Shown piece by piece: positions 46,855 to 56,230 of a stretch of 64,000 nt of DNA. Location of the stretch: assembly GCF_029889905.1 (NCBI RefSeq), contig NZ_JARANZ010000004.1, positions 186,001 through 250,000 on the forward strand, given 5' to 3'. Each line of letters begins with the position of its first letter. The first letter of the stretch is position 1. The stretch comes from Chromohalobacter sp. 11-W. Lineage in GTDB: Bacteria > Pseudomonadota > Gammaproteobacteria > Pseudomonadales > Halomonadaceae. A model generated the notes under the pieces. That model had not been told where the DNA came from, searched no databases, and saw only the letters and a list, made by a program, of their open reading frames with translations. The position numbers and the translations under genes were made by a program.

Positions 46855-47934
46855 TTATTCGCCGCGCTGGCGTTGGGTCAGCACCGGCTTCAACTTCTCG
46901 TTCATCTCGCGCATGGCCGTTTCGGTGGTCGGCCAGTCGATGCAGGCGTCGGTGATCGAAACGCCGTACTGTAGCTGTGAGCGATCCTCGGGGATCTTCT
47001 GGTTGCCCCAGCCGATGTGCGACTCGACCATCAGCCCCATGATCGAGGTGTTGCCTTCGAGGATCTGGTTGGCGATGTTATCCATCACCAGGGGTTGCAA
47101 GGACGGATCCTTGTTGGAGTTGGCGTGCGAGCAGTCGACCATGATGTTCGGTATCACGCCGGCATTACGCAGTTCCTTGTCGGCGAGGGTAACGCTGACG
47201 CTGTCGTAATTGGGCTTGCCGTTGCCGCCGCGCAACACGATATGGCCGTAGGGGTTACCGCGTGTGCGAATCACGGCGACCTGCCCGCCCTGGTCGATAC
47301 CCAGGAAATTGTGCGGATGGGCAACCGACTTGAGCGCGTTGACCGCGACATCGAGACTGCCATCGGTACCGTTCTTGAAGCCGACCGGCGACGACAGGCC
47401 GGACGCCATCTCGCGGTGGGTCTGGGACTCGGTGGTGCGCGCCCCGATGGCCGACCAGCTGATGCAATCTTGCAAATACTGCGGCGAGATGGGGTCGAGC
47501 GCCTCGGTGGCCAATGGCAGGCCCATTTCGGCGAGCTCCACCAGAAGGCGCCGAGCGGTGCGCAGTCCTTCCTGAATGTCGAAGGTGTCGTCGAGGTGCG
47601 GGTCGTTGATCAGCCCCTTCCAGCCGACGGTGGTGCGCGGCTTCTCGAAATACACGCGCATGACCACGTACAGGCTATCGCTCACCTCGTCGGCGAGCTG
47701 GCGTAGGCGGCGAGCATAATCGCGTGCCGCGTCCACATCGTGGATCGAACAGGGGCCGATGACGACGACAAGACGCGGGTCGTCGCCGTCGAGAATCCGT
47801 TGAACGGTTTGGCGACCTTCGAGTACCGTGCGCTCCGCCTCCTCGGAAAGGGGAATTTCACGCTTGAGCGCTTCGGGTGTGACCAGTACGTCCTGGGAAA
47901 GGACGTTAATGTTATTGACCTGCTGTTCTGACAT
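46855..47934 (-). CDS. aroF: 3-deoxy-7-phosphoheptulonate synthase, AroF type (tyrosine-sensitive)
   Basis: Class I DAHP synthase, first step of the shikimate pathway, 359 residues. VVIGPCSIHD with the metal Cys, VYFEKPRTTVGWKGLINDP, WSAIGARTTESQTHREMASG and DCSHANSNKD are diagnostic. The N-terminus (NNINVLSQDVLVTPEAL) is closest to E. coli AroF, and Asn8, whose change relieves tyrosine inhibition in E. coli AroF, is present at the same position, so tyrosine feedback is likely. Divergent from rpoE. Confidence 0.93.
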   Translation of the reverse strand: MSEQQVNNINVLSQDVLVTPEALKREIPLSEEAERTVLEGRQTVQRILDGDDPRLVVVIGPCSIHDVDAARDYARRLRQLADEVSDSLYVVMRVYFEKPRTTVGWKGLINDPHLDDTFDIQEGLRTARRLLVELAEMGLPLATEALDPISPQYLQDCISWSAIGARTTESQTHREMASGLSSPVGFKNGTDGSLDVAVNALKSVAHPHNFLGIDQGGQVAVIRTRGNPYGHIVLRGGNGKPNYDSVSVTLADKELRNAGVIPNIMVDCSHANSNKDPSLQPLVMDNIANQILEGNTSIMGLMVESHIGWGNQKIPEDRSQLQYGVSITDACIDWPTTETAMREMNEKLKPVLTQRQRGE

Positions 47935-47992
47935 TCCGCTACCTGTAGATATGTGTCGCGAAGGGCATCGGTTTCGCTTGCAAAGAAGCGCT

Positions 47993-48022
47993 ACTATCGC
48001 TTGTCGGCGCTGGGAAAATCAA
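47993..48022 (-). promoter_or_regulatory. Probable aroF promoter
   Basis: Minus strand: TTGATT (48022-48017), 18-nt spacer, GATAGT (47998-47993). Four of six matches in each element; it starts transcription about 50 nt before the aroF ATG. Confidence 0.45.
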
Positions 48023-48032
48023 TGTCATGGCC

Positions 48033-48059
48033 GAACTTCTCGCCATGATGGCGGTCAAT
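48033..48059 (+). promoter_or_regulatory. ECF sigma (RpoE-type) promoter upstream of rpoE
   Basis: GAACTT (48033-48038), 16-nt spacer, TCAAT (48055-48059). GAACTT-N16-TC is the RpoE/AlgU pattern. It implies autoregulation with a leader of about 255 nt. Confidence 0.55.
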
Positions 48060-48321
48060 GCTCGGATGCCATCAGCGCATCCGCCGCTTTATCGTCTTGA
48101 TGGGGCGAGCAGAAAAAGGAACACTAGGCACTACTTAAGTTAAGCAAGTGGATCGGCCACATGACCCTAGGTCTTCGCCCAATTTCGTCTATTACCTTGA
48201 TTATTCAGCGCCCCGTGGGCTCGACTGGAACATGATGACCACACAGCAGAGACAATTTTCCTGCGCTGGCGCCGTTGTCTGCGCTTCGCTTTATAGTGCC
48301 TCCGGCATGGGGGAGGAATGA

Positions 48322-48927
48322 ATGGGCACTAGGGAAACCGATCACCAGCTCGTCGAGCGTGCCCAGAAGGGAGATACCCGGGCTTTCGATCTCCTGGTCA
48401 AGAAGTACCAGCACAAGATTCTCGGATTGATCGGGCGTTACGTGCATGATCCTGCCGAAGTGCAGGATGTCGCTCAGGAAGCCTTCATCAAGGCATACCG
48501 CGCCTTGAGCAAGTTCCGCTCCGATAGTGCCTTTTATACGTGGATGTATCGTATCGCCATCAACACCGCCAAGAATCATCTTGTTTCGCGCGGTCGGCGG
48601 CCGCCGGGCAGTGACATGGACATCGCGGATGCCGAGGTGCTCGATCATAGCGGTCGCCTTTCCGATATCGAGACCCCGGAAGCTGCCTTGCAGCGCGATC
48701 AGCTCGAGGCGGTGGTGTTCGAGGCCATCGAGAATTTGCCGGAAGATCTACGCACCGCGATTACCTTGCGCGAGATGGACGGTCTCGCCTATGAAGACAT
48801 CGCCAATATCATGCAGTGCCCGGTGGGGACGGTGCGCTCGCGCATCTTCCGGGCGCGTGAGGCGGTGGACAAAGCCATCGAGCCGATGCTCAACGCACCG
48901 CGTCACGCCGATGCCACGGTCGAGTGA
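48322..48927 (+). CDS. rpoE: ECF RNA polymerase sigma factor RpoE/AlgU
   Basis: Envelope-stress sigma factor of 201 residues. Region 2 (VKKYQHKILGLIGRYVHDPAEVQDVAQEAFIKAYRALSKFR, residues about 27-68) and region 4 with helix-turn-helix (LREMDGLAYEDIANIMQCPVGTVRSRIFRARE, about 150-185) are typical of RpoE/AlgU. The GGGGGAGGA site lies 4 nt before the ATG. The anti-sigma gene follows after an unusually long 221-nt gap that has its own ECF-type promoter. Confidence 0.96.
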   Translation: MGTRETDHQLVERAQKGDTRAFDLLVKKYQHKILGLIGRYVHDPAEVQDVAQEAFIKAYRALSKFRSDSAFYTWMYRIAINTAKNHLVSRGRRPPGSDMDIADAEVLDHSGRLSDIETPEAALQRDQLEAVVFEAIENLPEDLRTAITLREMDGLAYEDIANIMQCPVGTVRSRIFRAREAVDKAIEPMLNAPRHADATVE

Positions 48928-48971
48928 TCAAGGCGGGTGATAAAAAAGTGTCGCTCGACGCATTCAAAATT

Positions 48972-48999
48972 GAACTGTCCGGCGCCTTTGACGTCTCAA
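48972..48999 (+). promoter_or_regulatory. ECF-type promoter upstream of mucA
   Basis: GAACTG (48972-48977), 16-nt spacer, TCTCAA (48994-48999), inside the rpoE-mucA gap and about 145 nt before the mucA ATG. Agrees with GAACTT-N16-TCTGA except at the last base of the -35 and one base in the -10. Confidence 0.55.
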
Positions 49000-49148
49000 C
49001 GAGTACCAGTGGAATGAGTGGGCGCTACCGCGTCAGGTGGGCAAGGCGCTCGTGCCAGATATCAAGAAAAGGTGTTGCCACACGTGAACCGCTGCGTAGC
49101 GCCCAGTAGACGATGGGCATTCGTCTTCTCGAATGTGAGGGTGTAGGT

Positions 49149-49919
49149 ATGAATCAGAACGTGCGAGAGTCCTTGTCCGCGCTGATGGATAATGAGGGCG
49201 ACGAGCTCGAGGTACGCCGTGTCATGAGGTCGTTGCAAGACGCCCCTGAAGACGCTGAAACATGGCGACGTTATCACTTGGCACGCAGCATGATGCAGCG
49301 TGATCGTGGTGTGGATGTCAGTGCGGATCTTTCCGCCGGTGTAATGGCACGCTTGGCCGATGAGCCTGGGGTGCAGGAGGCGACGCCCCCCGGCTCGCGT
49401 CGTGCGGTGCCGTTTTCCTTCGCCGGAAGTGCCGCCATCGCGGCGGCGGTGTCGCTGATGGTCATCACCGGCGTTCAGGTATATAACGCCAATTCGCCGA
49501 GTGGCGTCAGCGGTGAAGGTGCCGAGTTCGCTAGCGGTAACGCCTCTTCCGGCGAGACGCCTTCCGCCGAGGGCGGCGCCAGCGTGCAGCCAGCATCGCT
49601 GCAAAGCGCGCCCTCGGGGGGCGCGGTCGGTGCCAGGCTCGCGAGTTTCGGCGGTGACGGTACTGGGTTCTTGACCTCGTCTGGGGCGAATCCGGTATTT
49701 CCCAGCCTAGCACCTTCGGGTCCCGGCGGTGCCATGGAAGCCAGCATGGACGCGTCGCTCTTTTCCGACTCCCCGCGTCAGACGTCACGCAGCGACTATG
49801 AACAGGCGCGTCTCCTACAGGCGTACCTGAACCAGCAGTCCGGTGGTGCGAACGAGGCTTGGATGTCGTCTTCTCGTGCATCCGATGGTATGGGTGCCGA
49901 GGTGTCGCGCCAGCGTTAA
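49149..49919 (+). CDS. mucA: Anti-sigma-E factor, MucA/RseA family
   Basis: 256 residues. The N-terminal cytoplasmic sigma-binding domain (ESLSALMDNEGDELEVRRVMRSL, then WRRYHLARSMM) matches the RseA N-domain. One TM helix spans about residues 87-112. The periplasmic part is Ser/Gly/Ala-rich and low complexity apart from a conserved-looking C-terminal segment (SDYEQARLLQAYLNQQSG), where RseB/MucB binds in relatives. The ATG follows GAGGGTGTAGGT. No mucB follows; a terminator and then mucD do. Confidence 0.88.
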   Translation: MNQNVRESLSALMDNEGDELEVRRVMRSLQDAPEDAETWRRYHLARSMMQRDRGVDVSADLSAGVMARLADEPGVQEATPPGSRRAVPFSFAGSAAIAAAVSLMVITGVQVYNANSPSGVSGEGAEFASGNASSGETPSAEGGASVQPASLQSAPSGGAVGARLASFGGDGTGFLTSSGANPVFPSLAPSGPGGAMEASMDASLFSDSPRQTSRSDYEQARLLQAYLNQQSGGANEAWMSSSRASDGMGAEVSRQR

Positions 49920-49969
49920 TTCAGAGTCGTCAGTCGTTCGCGTGTGACGCTCTCGTCGGTCACTGCGCC

Positions 49970-50013
49970 AAGGCGCGTCACCTGTTATCAGGGGCGCGCC
50001 TTTTGTCGTTTTG
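49970..50013 (+). terminator. Intrinsic terminator after mucA
   Basis: Outer stem AAGGCGCG (49970-49977) with CGCGCCTT (49995-50002), inner stem CCTG-TTAT-CAGG, then TTTTGTCGTTTT. Confidence 0.85.
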
Positions 50014-50114
50014 CGCTCGCCGATATGCGGTGCAGCAGGGTGGGATGAGCGCGGCTGGCAGGTACCCGTGCCGCGCATTGAACTCGTGGCGTTGAACTAA
50101 TTACGTTGTTCAGT

Positions 50115-50141
50115 GAACTCTTGTCCCGTTAGTGTATCAAT
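50115..50141 (+). promoter_or_regulatory. ECF-type promoter upstream of mucD
   Basis: GAACTC (50115-50120), 16-nt spacer, TCAAT (50137-50141). Same -10 and same spacing as the site before rpoE; the start would be about 120 nt before mucD. Confidence 0.55.
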
Positions 50142-50265
50142 GGAGTTGGCGATGCTAGGTTTCGTAGCCGTCGACCCATGGTAAGCCGGTAATGCGCACC
50201 GGCACCTTGTCAATGTGACTCCTCGTTTTGGTTAACGAGTTCACGCTTTTCATCAGGAGTCTTTT

Positions 50266-51699
50266 ATGCAACGTCTCTCTCGTTATGTCACTCCACTGTT
50301 ATTGGCGTTTGTAGCGCTATGCGCTGCGCAGTTCGCGCAGGCGCGCGAATTGCCGGACTTCACCCAATTGGTCGAGGACGCCGCGCCGGGCGTCGTCAAC
50401 ATTTCCACTACCAGCACGGTCGATACACGGGCCATGCAGGGCTCGCCATTCGGTGAACAGGGCGTCCCCGATATCTTTCGCCACTTCTTCGGCGATCAGA
50501 TGCCGCCCATGACGCCGGGGGCGCCTGGCCAGGGCAGTCAAGAGCGCCACTCACTGGGGTCAGGGTTCGTGATCAGCCATGACGGTTACATCATGACCAA
50601 CGCCCATGTGGTGGACGGTGCCGATGAGATCGTGGTGAGGCTCAACGACCGCCGCGAGCTCGAGGCCACGCTGGTGGGCGCCGACAAAAAAACCGACGTC
50701 GCCGTCCTCAAGGTCGATGCCGACGACTTGCCGACACTCGACATGGGCGACTCCGACGATCTGCAGGTGGGTGAGTGGGTTGCTGCCATCGGCTCGCCTT
50801 TTGGGTTCGATCATTCGGTCACCGCAGGCATCGTCAGCGCCATCAACCGTACCCTGCCGAGTGACGCTTACGTCCCCTTCATCCAGACCGATGTGGCGAT
50901 CAATCCCGGTAACTCCGGCGGTCCCTTGTTCAATCTCGATGGCAAGGTCGTGGGTATCAACTCGCAGATCTACACCCGTAGCGGTGGCTTCATGGGTGTT
51001 TCCTTTGCCATTCCGATCAACGTGGCAATGGACATCGCCGATCAGTTGAAAGACTCCGGACACGTCAGCCGTGGGTGGCTCGGGGTGGTGATCCAACCTG
51101 TGTCGAACGACTTGGCGGAATCCTTCGGTCTCGACGATACGCGTGGTGCGTTGATTGCCGATGTCAGCGATGACAGCCCTGCCAGTGAGGCTGGACTCAA
51201 GGCCGGCGATGTGGTGCTCGCGGTCGACGACGAAGAGGTCGAGGACTCCACCACCTTGCCTCGTTTGGTGGGCCGTGTGTCGCCTGGCGATGACGTGACG
51301 CTGAACATCCTGCGTGATGGCGAGCCTCAGAAGGTCGAGGTCACCGTGGGCAATTGGCCGGAAGAGGGCAAAATGGCTTCCAGCCAACAACACCCCGAAA
51401 ACGACAGCCAATCGCGCCTGGGTGTCGCGGTCAGCGACCTCGACGATCAGATGCGTAGCCAACTCGACGTCGACAGCGGTGTCGTGGTGCGTCAGCTTGA
51501 TCCGCGCGGTGCCGCGGCGGCCGCCGGGATCGCGCGCGGCGACGTCATCGTCAGCTTCGATAGCACCGCCATTGATGACACCGATGCCTTGATCGAGGCG
51601 GTGGAAAACGCGCCGACCGATCGCGCCATCCCGGTGCGTATCGTTCGCGAGGGGCGTTCGCTGTTCGTGGCGCTGCGGTTGCAGTCCACTGATGACTGA
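50266..51699 (+). CDS. mucD: Periplasmic serine endoprotease MucD/DegP family
   Basis: 477-residue HtrA-type protease and chaperone. Signal peptide (about 1-26, ending AQA-R), protease domain with the triad His in TNAHVVDG, Asp in KKTDVAVLK and Ser in NPGNSGGPLFN, followed by two PDZ domains (about 260-350 and 385-470; SRGWLGVVIQPV and GVAVSDLDDQ). CAGGAG precedes the ATG. In pseudomonads MucD restrains AlgU activation by removing misfolded proteins; the upstream ECF-type promoter suggests feedback. Confidence 0.95.
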   Translation: MQRLSRYVTPLLLAFVALCAAQFAQARELPDFTQLVEDAAPGVVNISTTSTVDTRAMQGSPFGEQGVPDIFRHFFGDQMPPMTPGAPGQGSQERHSLGSGFVISHDGYIMTNAHVVDGADEIVVRLNDRRELEATLVGADKKTDVAVLKVDADDLPTLDMGDSDDLQVGEWVAAIGSPFGFDHSVTAGIVSAINRTLPSDAYVPFIQTDVAINPGNSGGPLFNLDGKVVGINSQIYTRSGGFMGVSFAIPINVAMDIADQLKDSGHVSRGWLGVVIQPVSNDLAESFGLDDTRGALIADVSDDSPASEAGLKAGDVVLAVDDEEVEDSTTLPRLVGRVSPGDDVTLNILRDGEPQKVEVTVGNWPEEGKMASSQQHPENDSQSRLGVAVSDLDDQMRSQLDVDSGVVVRQLDPRGAAAAAGIARGDVIVSFDSTAIDDTDALIEAVENAPTDRAIPVRIVREGRSLFVALRLQSTDD

Positions 51700-51728
51700 C
51701 GCCGGATCGATGTGCCGACGCTAGGAAT

Positions 51729-51754
51729 CGAGGCCCCGCTCAGCCGGGGCCTCG
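51729..51754 (+). terminator. Terminator-like hairpin after mucD
   Basis: Ten perfect GC-rich pairs (51729-51738 with 51745-51754) and a 6-nt loop, 30 nt after mucD. The following T tract is weak (TCATGT). Confidence 0.6.
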
Positions 51755-51800
51755 TCATGTCGATCACACACCCTCGCTGTCCATGAAGGGTGCTTGCCGG

Positions 51801-51806
51801 TACAAT
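51801..51806 (+). promoter_or_regulatory. Possible -10 box for lepA
   Basis: TACAAT about 90 nt before the lepA start, just after the mucD hairpin; no convincing -35 element. Confidence 0.4.
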
Positions 51807-51894
51807 GCCTTTCAATTGAATGCCCGTCGGTCCGCGTACGCTTGCCTCGCGGTATTGCTTGGCCGGATCGTGTTTCTGACTCAGGTAGGACTTG

Positions 51895-53715
51895 ATGAGC
51901 CGCGACGAAAATAACGCAACGCTTCCACTCATTCGCAATTTCTCCATCATTGCCCACATCGACCACGGCAAGTCGACGCTTTCCGACCGCATCATCCAGA
52001 TCTGCGGTGGCTTGACCGAGCGCGAGACGAAGGAGCAGGTGCTCGACTCGATGGATCTCGAGCGTGAGCGAGGCATCACCATCAAGGCTCAGTCCGTGAC
52101 ACTGGACTACAAGGCCGAGGATGGTCAGGTCTATCAGCTCAACTTCATCGATACGCCGGGCCACGTCGACTTTTCCTACGAAGTGTCGCGCTCGCTTTAT
52201 GCCTGCGAGGGCGCGTTGCTGGTGGTCGATGCGGCGCAAGGCGTCGAAGCGCAATCGGTGGCCAATTGCTACACGGCGGTGGAGCAAGGGCTCGAAGTCC
52301 TGCCGGTCCTCAACAAGATCGATCTGCCCCAGGCCGACCCCGATCGCGTGGCCCATGAGGTAGAGGAAATCATCGGCATCGATGCCTCCGATGCCTGTCA
52401 GGTCTCCGCAAAGAGTGGCCTGGGCATGGAAGCCTTGCTCGAGCGTCTGGTGCGTGACGTACCGCCGCCCAAAGGCGACCCGGAAGCGCCGTTGCAGGCG
52501 CTGATCGTCGACTCGTGGTTCGACAATTACCTAGGTGTGATTTCCCTGGTACGCCTCTTCGACGGCACGATCAAGAAGGGCGACAAGATCCGCATGAAGT
52601 CCACCGAGCGGGCCTGGGAGGTCAGTGAAGTCGGTATCTTCACGCCCAAGCGCAAGCAAACCGGTGTCCTGCGTGCCGGTGAAGTCGGTTTCGTCGTGGC
52701 GGGCATCAAGGACATTCATGGTGCGCCGGTGGGTGACACCATCGTGCATGCCAAGGGAGGGGATGACGTCGCGCGCCTGCCCGGGTTCCAGAAGGTCAAG
52801 CCCCAGGTCTATGCGGGCATGTTTCCGGTCAGCTCCGACGATTACGAAGACTTCCGCGATGCGCTGGAGAAACTGGCCCTCAACGATGCGTCGCTGGGTT
52901 ACGAGCCGGAAAATTCCGATGCATTGGGCTTCGGTTTCCGCGTCGGCTTCCTCGGCACCTTGCACATGGAAATCATCCAGGAACGTCTCGAACGTGAGTA
53001 CGATCTGGATCTTCTGACCACGGCGCCGACGGTCATTTACGAACTGGTCATGAAAGACGGTGAGATACGTTACGTGTCCAATCCGTCCAAATTGCCGGAC
53101 ATGGCCGACATCGAAGAGATGCGCGAGCCCATCGTGCGTGCCAGCGTTCTGGTGCCGCAGGAATACGTCGGCAATGTCATCACCGAGTGCGAGCAGCGGC
53201 GCGGGACACAGCTCGACATGCTGTTCCTGGGCAGTCAGATTCAGCTCACCTACGAATTGCCGATGAGCGAAGTGGTGATGGACTTCTTCGATCGCTTGAA
53301 GTCGATCTCCAAAGGCTATGCCTCGCTCGAATACAACTTCGAGCGTTTCGAAGCCGCCAATCTCGTGCGTCTCGACGTATTGATCAACGGCGACCGCGTT
53401 GATGCGCTCGCCACCATCGTGCACCGCGATCACGCCCATCCGCGTGGGCGCGCGCTAGTGGAAAAGATGAAAGAGCTGATCCCGCGACAAATGTTCGATG
53501 TTGCCATCCAGGCGACGTTGGGCGGTCAGGTCGTGTCGCGCTCGACCGTCAAGGCGTTGCGCAAGAACGTGACCGCCAAGTGCTACGGCGGCGACGTGAC
53601 CCGTAAGCGGAAATTGCTCGAAAAGCAAAAGGCAGGCAAAAAGCGCATGAAGCAGGTAGGTAAAGTGGAAATTCCCCAGGATGCCTTCCTTGCCGTCCTC
53701 AAGATGAATGATTAG
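51895..53715 (+). CDS. lepA: Elongation factor 4 (LepA)
   Basis: Ribosome-associated GTPase that affects translation under stress and subunit biogenesis. 606 residues from ATG 51895, with AGGTAGGA just upstream. G1 AHIDHGKST, switch region [11 protein letters not shown]3 DTPGH, G4 NKID, then EF-G-like domains and the LepA-specific C-terminal domain ([22 protein letters not shown]-type ending). lepB follows 11 nt later, the classic lepA-lepB operon. Confidence 0.97.
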   Translation: MSRDENNATLPLIRNFSIIAHIDHGKSTLSDRIIQICGGLTERETKEQVLDSMDLERERGITIKAQSVTLDYKAEDGQVYQLNFIDTPGHVDFSYEVSRSLYACEGALLVVDAAQGVEAQSVANCYTAVEQGLEVLPVLNKIDLPQADPDRVAHEVEEIIGIDASDACQVSAKSGLGMEALLERLVRDVPPPKGDPEAPLQALIVDSWFDNYLGVISLVRLFDGTIKKGDKIRMKSTERAWEVSEVGIFTPKRKQTGVLRAGEVGFVVAGIKDIHGAPVGDTIVHAKGGDDVARLPGFQKVKPQVYAGMFPVSSDDYEDFRDALEKLALNDASLGYEPENSDALGFGFRVGFLGTLHMEIIQERLEREYDLDLLTTAPTVIYELVMKDGEIRYVSNPSKLPDMADIEEMREPIVRASVLVPQEYVGNVITECEQRRGTQLDMLFLGSQIQLTYELPMSEVVMDFFDRLKSISKGYASLEYNFERFEAANLVRLDVLINGDRVDALATIVHRDHAHPRGRALVEKMKELIPRQMFDVAIQATLGGQVVSRSTVKALRKNVTAKCYGGDVTRKRKLLEKQKAGKKRMKQVGKVEIPQDAFLAVLKMND

Positions 53716-53726
53716 GAATCATAGCC

Positions 53727-54530
53727 ATGGATTTTTCGTTGTTGCTGGTGTTGGCGGTGGCCATCACCGGCGTTGTCTGGCTGGTTGATATCGTATGGTG
53801 GCGGCGAGCCCGCCGCGCCCGTCTGGAAAAGGCCGAATCGCAAGTCGATGGTGGGCTGGATACCGCGACGCGGAACAAGTTGAGCAAGGAACCCTGGGCG
53901 GTAGATTATGCGCGTTCCTTCTTCCCCGTGTTGCTGATCGTGCTGGTGCTGCGGAGTTTCGTGGTCGAGCCGTTTCAAATTCCCTCCGGCTCGATGCGCC
54001 CGACACTCAAGGTCGGGGATTTCATCCTGGTCAACAAGTTCACCTACGGGCTGCGGTTACCCGTCATCAACACCAAGGTCGTCGATTTCGGCGAGCCCGA
54101 GCGGGGCGATGTCATGGTATTTCGCTTCCCGGACGATCCCTCGGTCGACTTCATCAAGCGTGTCATCGGCTTGCCGGGGGACCGCATTCGCTATGAAGAC
54201 AAGCAGCTTTACGTCAACGATGAGCCGGTCGGCAAATCGGTGACGGATGACGAGATCAAGGCAGCGCCCGGCGAGCAGCAGCTCGAGGAGCAATTGGGCG
54301 GCGTGTCGCATGCCATTTATAACAATCCCGACGATCCCGGTCCGCAAATGCGTGAGGTCGTGGTGCCGGAAGGCCAATACTTCATGATGGGCGACAACCG
54401 CGACCATTCCAACGATAGCCGCTACTGGGGCTTCGTGCCGGAAGAGAATATCGTGGGCAAGGCGTTCGCGGTGTGGATGCACTGGGATAGCGGCTTGCCG
54501 AGTTTCTCTAGTGTCAGAGTCATCGAATGA
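53727..54530 (+). CDS. lepB: Signal peptidase I
   Basis: Leader peptidase that cleaves exported preproteins, 267 residues. Two N-terminal TM segments (about 3-22 and 64-82), the catalytic Ser89 in PSGSMRPTL and Lys144 in FIKRVIGLPGD, and the GDNRDHSNDSRYWG box near the C-terminus. Sequence position of the dyad agrees with E. coli (Ser91/Lys146). Precedes rnc. Confidence 0.97.
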   Translation: MDFSLLLVLAVAITGVVWLVDIVWWRRARRARLEKAESQVDGGLDTATRNKLSKEPWAVDYARSFFPVLLIVLVLRSFVVEPFQIPSGSMRPTLKVGDFILVNKFTYGLRLPVINTKVVDFGEPERGDVMVFRFPDDPSVDFIKRVIGLPGDRIRYEDKQLYVNDEPVGKSVTDDEIKAAPGEQQLEEQLGGVSHAIYNNPDDPGPQMREVVVPEGQYFMMGDNRDHSNDSRYWGFVPEENIVGKAFAVWMHWDSGLPSFSSVRVIE

Positions 54531-54611
54531 ACCATACTCTTGTATGACTCATACTGGGGGAGAGCAACGCTCTCCGCCGCTTCACCCAGAACAGATGAAA
54601 AAGGCAGTGTC

Positions 54612-55304
54612 GTGAGTAGCCCTTTGTACGCCCTCAGTAAACGAATTGGTTACCAGTTTCGCGATGCCGCGCGGCTTGAGTTGGCGGTGACCCATCGTAG
54701 CTATGGGGGCAAGAACAACGAGCGCCTGGAATTTTTGGGTGACTCCATCGTCAACTTCGTGATCGGTGAAGCGCTTTTCCAGCGCTTCCCCCAAGCGCGA
54801 GAAGGTCAGTTGTCGCGTTTGCGCGCGCGCCTGGTGAAAGGGCAGACCCTGGCCGAACTGGCGCGCGAGTTCGAGCTGGGCGAATGCCTGCGACTCGGCT
54901 CCGGCGAGATGAAAAGCGGCGGTTACCGGCGCGATTCGATTCTTGCCGATGGCGTGGAAGCGCTGATCGGCGCCATCTATCTCGATGCGGGCATGGACGT
55001 CGCCAAAGCGCGGGTGCTGTCGTGGTACGCGACGCGCCTGGAAGCGCTCGATCTACAAGACAACCAGAAAGACCCCAAGACGCGACTGCAGGAGTTCTTG
55101 CAGTCGCGGCAGTCGGCGTTGCCACGCTATGACGTGGTCTCGGTCGAAGGCGAAGCGCACGCGCAGATCTTCACCATCGAGTGTCATGTCGAGATGCTCG
55201 AGGATCATACGCTAGGCGTCGGTTCCAGTCGCCGCCACGCCGAACAGCAAGCCGCCGAAAAGGCGCTGGAAATACTCGAACCTTCCCAGAGCAGGCACGC
55301 ATGA
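54612..55304 (+). CDS. rnc: Ribonuclease III
   Basis: Double-strand-specific endoribonuclease for rRNA and mRNA processing, 230 residues from GTG 54612 (AAAAGG 9 nt upstream; the usual length is 226). Signature [17 protein letters not shown] with the catalytic acidic residues, [13 protein letters not shown], then a double-stranded RNA binding domain (about 155-225; [11 protein letters not shown] and [15 protein letters not shown]). Coupled to era by an ATGA overlap. Confidence 0.95.
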   Translation: MSSPLYALSKRIGYQFRDAARLELAVTHRSYGGKNNERLEFLGDSIVNFVIGEALFQRFPQAREGQLSRLRARLVKGQTLAELAREFELGECLRLGSGEMKSGGYRRDSILADGVEALIGAIYLDAGMDVAKARVLSWYATRLEALDLQDNQKDPKTRLQEFLQSRQSALPRYDVVSVEGEAHAQIFTIECHVEMLEDHTLGVGSSRRHAEQQAAEKALEILEPSQSRHA

Positions 55305-56200
55305 CGCAACACTGTGGTTTCGTGGCCATCGTTGGCCGCCCCAATGTCGGCAAGTCGACGCTGATGAACCGGATTCTCGGTCAGAAGATTTCCATCACCT
55401 CGCGGCGTCCGCAAACGACGCGCCATCAGGTGATGGGCATCAAGACCGAGGAAGACACCCAGTTCATCTATGTCGATACACCGGGCATGCACATTCAGAC
55501 GCGCGATCGCAACAAGGCGATCAATCGCTTCATGAATCAGGCCGCCACGCACGCCCTGCGCGATATCGACTGCGTGATCTTCATCGTCGACCGCACCAAG
55601 TGGACCGAGGAAGACGACGTCGTGCTCGAGAAGCTCAGCAACGTGCCGGCACCAGTGATTCTGGCCGTCAACAAGGTCGATTGGCTCGAGGACAAGAGCA
55701 GTCTGCTGCCGTGGCTGGATAGCGTGAGCAAGAAGCGCGAGTTCGCGGCCGTGGTACCGCTCTCGGCCAAGAACGGCACCAACGTGCCTGAGCTTGAAGC
55801 CGAAGTCGCCCAGCGCTTGCCGGAAAGCGTGCATTACTTTTCCGAAGACCAGATCACCAACAAGAGTCAGCGCTTTCTGGCCGCCGAGTTGGTGCGCGAG
55901 AAGGTCATGCGTCAGCTCGGTGACGAACTGCCGTATCAGATGACCGTCGAGATCGAGGAATTCAAGGATGACGGCAAGACGCTGCACATCAGTGCCTTGA
56001 TTCTGGTCGAGCGCTCGGGGCAGAAGAAAATCCTGATTGGCGACCAGGGCGAACGTATCAAGAACATCGGCCGCGAAGCCCGTCTGGAGATGGAGCGTGC
56101 CTTCGATGCCAAGGTCATGCTCAATCTGTGGGTGAAGGTCAAGCGGGGGTGGTCCGACGACGATCGCGCCCTGAAAAGCTTGGGTTACGATCTCGATTGA
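55301..56200 (+). CDS. era: GTPase Era
   Basis: Ribosome-assembly GTPase binding the 3' end of 16S rRNA, 299 residues. G1 [10 protein letters not shown]3 DTPGMH, G4 NKVD, G5 SAKNG, and a C-terminal KH domain ([18 protein letters not shown]). The gene order lepA-lepB-rnc-era-recO-pdxJ is the same as in E. coli. Confidence 0.97.
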   Translation: MTQHCGFVAIVGRPNVGKSTLMNRILGQKISITSRRPQTTRHQVMGIKTEEDTQFIYVDTPGMHIQTRDRNKAINRFMNQAATHALRDIDCVIFIVDRTKWTEEDDVVLEKLSNVPAPVILAVNKVDWLEDKSSLLPWLDSVSKKREFAAVVPLSAKNGTNVPELEAEVAQRLPESVHYFSEDQITNKSQRFLAAELVREKVMRQLGDELPYQMTVEIEEFKDDGKTLHISALILVERSGQKKILIGDQGERIKNIGREARLEMERAFDAKVMLNLWVKVKRGWSDDDRALKSLGYDLD

Positions 56201-56230
56201 TGGCGCTTGCCATGGCGCATGGATGCCGCG

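Larger units (their letters stand above)
47935..48321. other. 387-nt control region between aroF and rpoE
   Basis: I see no gene in it. It carries a likely minus-strand promoter for aroF (47993-48022), an ECF-type promoter-like site facing rpoE (48033-48059), and a TATAGT box at 48292-48297 that might be a basal promoter close to rpoE but lacks a good -35. Just before rpoE is a strong GGGGGAGGA ribosome binding site. Confidence 0.65.
49920..50265. other. 346-nt region between mucA and mucD
   Basis: No mucB or mucC gene and no other coding sequence is seen. It holds a terminator (49970-50013) and an ECF-type promoter (50115-50141), which means mucD is a separate transcription unit. The remaining stretch up to the mucD ribosome binding site shows no further clear feature. 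Confidence 0.7.

Noticed and set aside
48275-48297. rpoE basal promoter from TTGTCT and TATAGT
   Set aside because: Only 11 nt separate the two hexamers; no better -35 was found, so it is not listed as a promoter.
48928-49148. Possible small gene in the rpoE-mucA gap
   Set aside because: No frame has both a start with a ribosome binding site and a plausible length; the gap is better explained by the ECF-type promoter and a leader.
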